Of a DNA stretch of 49,448 bases, positions 44,312 to 49,448 are shown one piece after another (positions within the stretch are counted from its first letter, which is position 1; each line of letters starts with the position of its first letter). A program made the position numbers and the translations under genes. Source of the stretch: Acanthaster planci. Its lineage: Eukaryota > Echinodermata > Asteroidea > Valvatida > Acanthasteridae. The DNA lies in contig NW_019091450.1 of the NCBI RefSeq assembly GCF_001949145.1, positions 1,476,269 through 1,525,716 of the forward strand, in the 5' to 3' direction. Under the pieces are notes generated by a model. The model ran no database searches. It was not told where the DNA came from and saw nothing but the letters and a program-made list of their open reading frames with translations.

Positions 44312-45631
44312 TCAGACGTCCATCGAAGCACTCTGATTGGCTAAGTCACCTATCTGGTACAAGTAGTCCAGCATGTTCTTTACGAGTTCGGCCGGGTCGC
44401 CATCCGTCACGAAGCATTTCGTGTCCTCGAAACCGGGAACGTTACTGGCCACACTGACGCTGAGCAGATCGTCCTCGATGTCAATACCCACTTCTGCCAG
44501 TTTGTCAAAGACCGACTCGCGTAGGGCGTAAACACCACCCGGAAACTTGTGCCTGACATTGGCATCGCACGTGGGCTCGATGCGTTGGAGGTACCTCTGA
44601 AATGAACGGCGCACTAACTTCACCTTTGGACCTTGGTTCGCGGGTGGCTCCATGGTCGGCGGCGAGAGGCTGTACACCTGGATGTTTACCTCGAACAGGT
44701 CTTCCGCCGTGGCCAGATCGTCCAACGTCACGCCCTCGGTGATTCGTCGTTGCGTCTCCCCCTCGAAACGTTCCACCAACCGTTTCGTCGGTGTTTCTAG
44801 TGCATCCAGAGGCGCTCCGCGGTGGCGAGCGAGACATCGGAAGAAACACAAGTTGTCCGTGTACCTCCCCCCGCGATGGGCGTTGTGGGTGAGACTGTTG
44901 AGGCCGGGGTTGTTACAAACGTAATGAGGTAGGGGGCTCGGGGCCCCGATGCAAAATTGTGGCCTTTTGTTTACGTAAATGGCCGCATTAGTCAGCGTTA
45001 CCACGGTCCATTTGGTATCTGGTCTCTGCTGCCGCAGGTACTCCAGAACGTCCGTGTCTTCCAGGCGGCTCACCAATCCGTCAGCATCATCTCGGTTGGC
45101 GACGGTGACTGCGGCGGGAAAGAGGGTCGCGTTATTGTGGGATGGATGAAAATACCGCAAATCTTCCGTTTCCACGTGGCGCAAGATGAACCAGAAAGAA
45201 ATGTTCACTTTAACCCGACATGTCAGTCTATGTAGAATACTGCGCACGATACGGCGTTAGGATGTCTCTGGCCGATTCATTCGCACGTTATAAATATCCT
45301 GCACCGCCCGGTCGACAAGATGATGTGTTCTGATTGCGGGCCAGTTCTGTCTGTACACCAAGTCAATCGCAGGGTCTTCGTTGTCCCCCGTTCCGTGGTG
45401 ACGCTGACGCAGATGGCGCCGCATGTTATCCCGTCTCTTGAACGTTGCGTCGCGCTCGTGACAGGAAAATCCCTATGTAGCGTCGTGCAGGTTGGCGTCA
45501 CGTCTCATAGAATCTCGTCGGGTAAACTTCTCGTCGCACTCCGGACACTGGTTAACACTGCCCGGTTTCTTGGTATTTTTTCCCTTGGAGGTGTTGGAAG
45601 GAACTGCCGTTTTCCTGAAACGTCTTAGGTT
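44312..45631 (-). pseudogene. Exon 3 of the C2H2/polymerase-B-like gene (two in-frame stops)
   Basis: The acceptor TTCTGTTCGTACAG|AACCTA has a good pyrimidine tract. One frame of 440 codons holds two stops. Finger 1 (CPECDEKFTRRDSMRRD) has Asp where the first His should be. Finger 2 (CHERDATF) has Arg where the second Cys should be. The 284 codons after TAA are fully open and strongly coding-like (GC-rich third positions), so decay looks recent. Confidence 0.65.
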
Positions 45632-46013
45632 CTGTACGAACAGAAAATAAAAATTGGAGCAAGAGTCACGGCGTCAAACTCTCAGCCACTATATACAGGA
45701 GAGGGGAAATTACCAACCGGGGAAGACTGAATAAAGTAAATACAAATATATCTATATTAAAATAAATATATAAATACTAAATGAATAACTTAATTCAGCA
45801 CAAAATAAACACAGAGCAAACTCACGCGCGGAGTAAAACAAGTGGCAGGAAAATATGAGAGAAAAAAGGCCAAAAAGCACTCCATCATTAATAGCAATAA
45901 TAACAGTTAATAAAAAATTGCGCGCATGAAGGCGGCTCGATCGCGCAAGACGGGCGATAACTTTTCTCACGGGCGCACAGTTACCAAGCTGGAACACGGA
46001 AATATGTACTTAC

Positions 46014-46139
46014 AGTTTCAAAAATCTCGTCCTCGCTTCTCTGACTCTCCTCCCATTCGCCGTCGGTACCCAATTTCTTGATTCTTCCCCCCTTGGAGTT
46101 TAAGGGAAGGACGGCGTCAGACCCGCTACTGCGCTGATC
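46014..46139 (-). CDS. Exon 2 of the C2H2/polymerase-B-like gene
   Basis: The acceptor is TATCTACAG|GATCAG and the donor GAAACT|GTAAGT, 42 codons, phase 0. A polar segment ending in the acidic EWEESQRSEDEIFET, similar in style to the end of exon 1. No domain recognised. Confidence 0.65.
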
Positions 46140-46318
46140 CTGTAGATACAAAAATGGTACGGCGGATTAAGTCATCGCGTCACGAACCTTAGACACGCCA
46201 TGGGGAAACAGGGGGGGGGGGAAACAAATAAAAAACAACAAAAACGAACAAACAAAACCAAACAAACAAACAAAAACACAAGCGCAAAAGTTAGCTATGA
46301 CACCCACTTGGTACTCAC

Positions 46319-46474
46319 TGTATTAAGAATCTCGTCCGCGATTTTCTGAATCTCCTCCAATTCGCTGTTAGTGTAGTTGGGACTCTCCCATGGTTGAGCC
46401 GGCGCGTCTGTCATTCTCATGATCTGTTCCATCTCGCTGTCGGTGTAGTCGGGACTCTCCCAGGGCTGCGACAT
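46319..46474 (-). CDS. Exon 1 of the C2H2/polymerase-B-like gene
   Basis: Starts at ATG 46474-46472 and ends AATACA|GTGAGT, 52 codons, phase 0. Encodes PWESPDYTDSEMEQI and, 26 codons later, PWESPNYTNSELEEI, an internal duplication of an acidic motif. A TATA box lies about 120 bases upstream. Still open and intact. Confidence 0.65.
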
Positions 46475-46592
46475 TTTCGAGCTTACGTTTGAGTTAGGGT
46501 TACGTTTGATTATTTACTTATGTATTTGTTTTTCAGACACGGATTTGGCGTGTAGAAAGAGTATGATATCCCCTTTGCACGATCGCAAGTGA

Positions 46593-46600
46593 TATATATA
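46593..46600 (-). promoter_or_regulatory. TATA box of the C2H2/polymerase-B-like gene
   Basis: CCTATATATATC on the minus strand, about 120 bases upstream of the ATG. This gives a short 5' leader of about 90 bases. The region around it is free of other features. Confidence 0.5.
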
Positions 46601-46700
46601 GGGGTGAGCACAGCACGCTGCACACGTACATGTATGTGATTATGTATTGGATAGTGTAAATTAACATTGCGGGTATTAGGAGTCCATGATGAAGGGTATG

Positions 46701-46844
46701 GGTAGCATTAATGAGCTTCTATTGTCCAGGCGGACGGGGAAGCGCGCTGGCAGCGTTAATGAAGTCCCATTGTCCGGGCGGGCTTGGACACGTCCCGGTA
46801 GCATTAATGAGGTTCTAATGTCCGGGTGGACGTTAGACAGATGC
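46701..46844 (+). repeat. Three tandem 48-bp units (minisatellite)
   Basis: Units start at 46701, 46749 and 46797, each beginning GG(T/C)AGC(A/G)TTAATGA and ending in a GC-rich half. The frame stays open across them and would encode GSINEVLLSGRT-like 16-residue repeats within a 100-codon ORF (46686-46988). It lies about 100 bases upstream of the TATA box of the neighbouring gene, on the other strand. The ORF is not convincing as a gene. Confidence 0.75.
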
Positions 46845-46989
46845 GGGAAGGCAGTGCGTTATCATCGTTCGGGCCATACACGCATGTACAAGATGCGGGT
46901 CAGTGCGGCTGCCGTTTTATGGGTTTTATCCGGAGGCATTGTCAAGGCTGGATCACCCGGCTCAATGAAAGGTTTCCGGAAGACGTAAA

Positions 46990-48230
46990 CAGCCCATCTC
47001 TTTGTACACGATGATCAATTTCTTATCAGGCAGCTGGCTAGGGCTTTAGTGGAAGATAGAGACGGTCAGAGGTTCTAGCTAAAGTTTATTAACGAGAGCG
47101 TATCATGTACCACGTTATTAAGGTACGAGATTTAGGGTGAAGGGACAGTTTTGCTTAATGATAATGTAGACGCTGAGCCAATTGACTGATTAACTAAACT
47201 ATAGAGGAGGTTTCTGAGATTTGCTGTAACAATAAACTACTATATCAAACGCTGAACCGCCCGTTGATCACTCGAGGAATTCAGTCGAGTTCCGGTTGGT
47301 TTTAGGCACCTCGTGTCGGTTCATCCTTTCCCCTACTTGTACTCGCACCATGCGTTTCGACCCTTCCACCCGCCTCTCGTCACACCCTACCCGCAACCGC
47401 CTCCCACCTGACCACCCGCCTCTCGCCACGACCTACCCGCATCCGCCTCACCCCGAGGCCTCACTGCCTCCCGCCTAAAACCGCCTCAGATGGGGGTCGC
47501 ACAGCTCCACTTTAACTACTGGCATGCTTAACTAATTGTAAAATGACGAAGCGTATGTACAACACGACCGACTAACGACTTGATTTCGAGTCTATTGCCC
47601 AGTGAGAAATTGTACACGATAGACTTCATCACCCAACCGTGACCGTTTTCTTTATGTTACCCACCATCCCCAAACCAGGCTGAAGTAGGTAACTTCATTT
47701 CCCTGTTCGTGTTTTCATGGAAGTTTCACAGCTATAGCTATCCGTTTAAACCTTATTGCATACAAAATTTTCACTTGACATGGACCACTTTGAAGTGTGG
47801 GAAAAGGCTGAAAGAGAGGAATTATCAACCATACAGCTGCCTACTTTAGCCTGGTTTGGGGATGATGGGTCACAAATATTCGTGTTTGTTCTGAGAGCTG
47901 TTCTGGAGGCATGCACATACTAAATCCCATGCCTTAGGTAGGCCTACGTGGATATGCATCACGTAGCTTCAGCAATGAGTTAAGAACTGACAGCCAAAAA
48001 AGAATGTTGTTTGAATACAACTTATGAAGTTTGGCTTTTCAAGTTTGATCCGTCATCTATTAAATGAGACTCATATTTGTTTAAATTTATTGTCAAGTAA
48101 ATTTTTATTGTAAATATGATATTGTTAAAGAGAGTAAACTTTTACAAAAAACAATCTTAGGAGAGAGAAATACAACAATAGACACAGGCACTGAAATAAA
48201 CCTCATCAAAAGAAGAAATGCGATATTTGA
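46990..48230. other. No gene seen; C-rich repeat at 47340-47475
   Basis: 47340-47475 is pyrimidine-rich, with two unequal units based on CACCCGCCTCTCG...ACCTACCCGCA. The rest is AT-rich. Confidence 0.4.
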
Positions 48231-48233
48231 TAA

Positions 48234-49262
48234 TAACGTTCATGGTGACTGAGGTGATGCCTGTTTTAAGACCTTTGGATCTGTGTCGGGAATCTTGTCC
48301 TGCCGGCGGATGTGGAGGAGTTGCGGAGGCAGCAAAGATAGAAGTGCTGCAACCGTCATTCATGCCGTCGGTCGAGGGGCCAAGTTTCGCAAACGTAAAG
48401 GAGGGTGGTGAGCACAACTTCACGATAGACTTTTATCTTTGTGACAGGCGTGATTACTCTCCTCTCCCAGACTGTCTTTCTGAGCCTCCCAAAGGCACGT
48501 CTTGCTTTGGAGATGCGGTTACTGCCCTCACCATGGACGTTGGCGAAGCGAGAGAGTATGCTTCTCAGGTAGGTGAAATTGTCAGCAACCTGGAGTTTCT
48601 GTCCCTTCACTGTGATGGTACTGCTTGCTAGGAGCAGGCTGAAACATCACTTCTGTCTTCTTTGTGTCAATTATAAGACCAACATTGTCATAGACAGATG
48701 AGAAGCTGTCCAACTTCAGTTGCATTTCGTGCGCAGTTTTCAACAAATTTATAGGAGGTCCCTAATCAAGTCTCCTTTACCTTCGTGACAGCCTGCAGGC
48801 GCTTTTATAAGGTTGAACATCTTGCCACCTAACCTGTACTTGATGTGGATACCAGGGTTGCTGTCCTTGAAGGCGTCTGTCAGCACTGCCGAGAACACCA
48901 TGCTGAACAGTGTAGGGGGAAGAACACGCCCCTTCTTGACTCCGTTTGTCACAGGCAAATCATTGGATGTTTCACCGTTGTCCAGCACACGGGCCATCAT
49001 GCCATCGTGAGAATTGGAGGACAATCGCAATGAGCTTGCGAGGGCATCCGAACTTTCCCAAGATTTTCCAGAGCCCCTTTTGCTGACTATGTCGGAGGCT
49101 TTCGTCAGGTCAATAAAGGTGATGATACACAAGTTTTGATGCTACTCCACGCTCTTCTCCTGGAGTTGGCAGGCGGCCAACACCATGTCTGTGGTCCCAC
49201 GGCCTGCGTGGAAGTCACACTGGCCCTGTGGGAGGTGACCTAGCCCCAAGTGCAGGAGACGT
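48234..49262 (-). pseudogene. LINE (non-LTR retrotransposon) reverse transcriptase fragment, 5'-truncated and mutated
   Basis: Read from high to low coordinates: a GRGTTDMVLAACQLQEK-like segment, an in-frame TAG, then CIITFIDLTKASDIVS, VTNGVKKGRVLPPTLFS, YLRSILSRF, AFGRLRKTVW, VVLTTLLYVCETW and finally LLHIRRQDKIPDT. These are RT palm, thumb and C-terminal segments common to RTE-like LINEs in invertebrates. Between FNLIKAPAG and the YLRS segment the catalytic Asp-Asp region cannot be read. Several frameshifts and stops are present. The left limit is where similarity fades; the right limit at about 49262 fits 5' truncation during target-primed insertion. Clade assignment is tentative. Confidence 0.8.
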
Positions 49263-49448
49263 AATAATATTCCATTACGTTCAAATACTGTTTATGTCAG
49301 AACAGAAAGCCAATCACACTTCGGTTTTTTTTGCCCGAGTCAACTCAACTCGAGTCAAAAAAATTGTGACTCGCCACAACTCTATATATCTAGTTTTTCA
49401 AACACACGAGCAACAAACAGACGGGCCTTATTCCAGTGAGCCTGTTGA

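Larger units (their letters stand above)
44312..46474 (-). pseudogene. Spliced C2H2-finger gene related to the N-terminal part of Polinton/Maverick-type DNA polymerase B, decayed
   Basis: Exons 46474-46319, 46139-46014 and 45631-44312 join in phase 0 with good GT-AG sites to a frame of 533 codons plus stop, interrupted by TAG (45475-45473, codon 147) and TAA (45259-45257, codon 219). Order: an acidic N-terminus with a duplicated PWESP motif (residues 1-52), a polar linker, two damaged C2H2 fingers (about 125-175), then a conserved region with ETEDLRYFHP, RPDTKW, DNLCFFRCLA, HKFPGGVYAL and SNVPGF. From memory this order recurs ahead of protein-primed DNA polymerases of large invertebrate DNA transposons and related viruses; a search is needed. 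No exonuclease or polymerase core follows. The first stop falls inside the finger region, so only a short N-terminal product is possible. Flanking DNA holds no other Polinton gene. Confidence 0.6.

Noticed and set aside
1-49448. CRISPR arrays, operons or Shine-Dalgarno-led genes
   Set aside because: No regularly spaced identical repeats; introns, SINEs and LINEs show a eukaryotic genome.

Overview
The window is eukaryotic and most likely comes from a marine invertebrate, probably a deuterostome (echinoderm, hemichordate or amphioxus). It shows spliced genes with GT-AG introns, tRNA-derived SINEs, LINE and DIRS retrotransposon debris, many terminal-inverted-repeat elements, and a very high density of the self-complementary words TACATGTA, GTACATGTAC and TACCGGTA. 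The phylum is an inference; no marker gene settles it. Three runs of N (11168-11457, 26132-26409, 37319-37512) are assembly gaps.

Region by region. 1-15.4 kb holds weak but coherent exon candidates, mostly on the minus strand, set in TACATG-rich intron-like DNA; I could not assign them to a known family. 15.4-34.2 kb has no gene I can support. It is a patchwork of small transposons (TTAA-bounded 70-bp elements, a Harbinger-like MITE, a pogo-like MITE, a SINE, foldback elements), local duplications and simple repeats. 34.2-43.2 kb is a complete four-exon minus-strand gene for a monocarboxylate-transporter-like (SLC16 family) protein of 439 residues; its 6.7-kb first intron contains a dead DIRS-type tyrosine-recombinase retrotransposon with a SINE-like insert. 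44.3-46.5 kb is a three-exon minus-strand gene with two C2H2 fingers and a region I believe matches the N-terminal part of Polinton/Maverick-type DNA polymerase B. Its splice sites are intact and in phase, but it carries two in-frame stop codons and damaged fingers. 46.6-49.4 kb holds a TATA box for that gene, a 48-bp triplicate repeat and a degenerate LINE reverse transcriptase.

Only the transporter looks like a working gene that can be named. The most unusual items are the spliced, decayed polymerase-like gene, a family of 70-bp elements bounded by TTAA with telomere-like ends, and two local duplications in which only the second copy was hit by a small transposon, giving natural empty-site/filled-site pairs. 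The TACATG-word landscape thins sharply near 32 kb.
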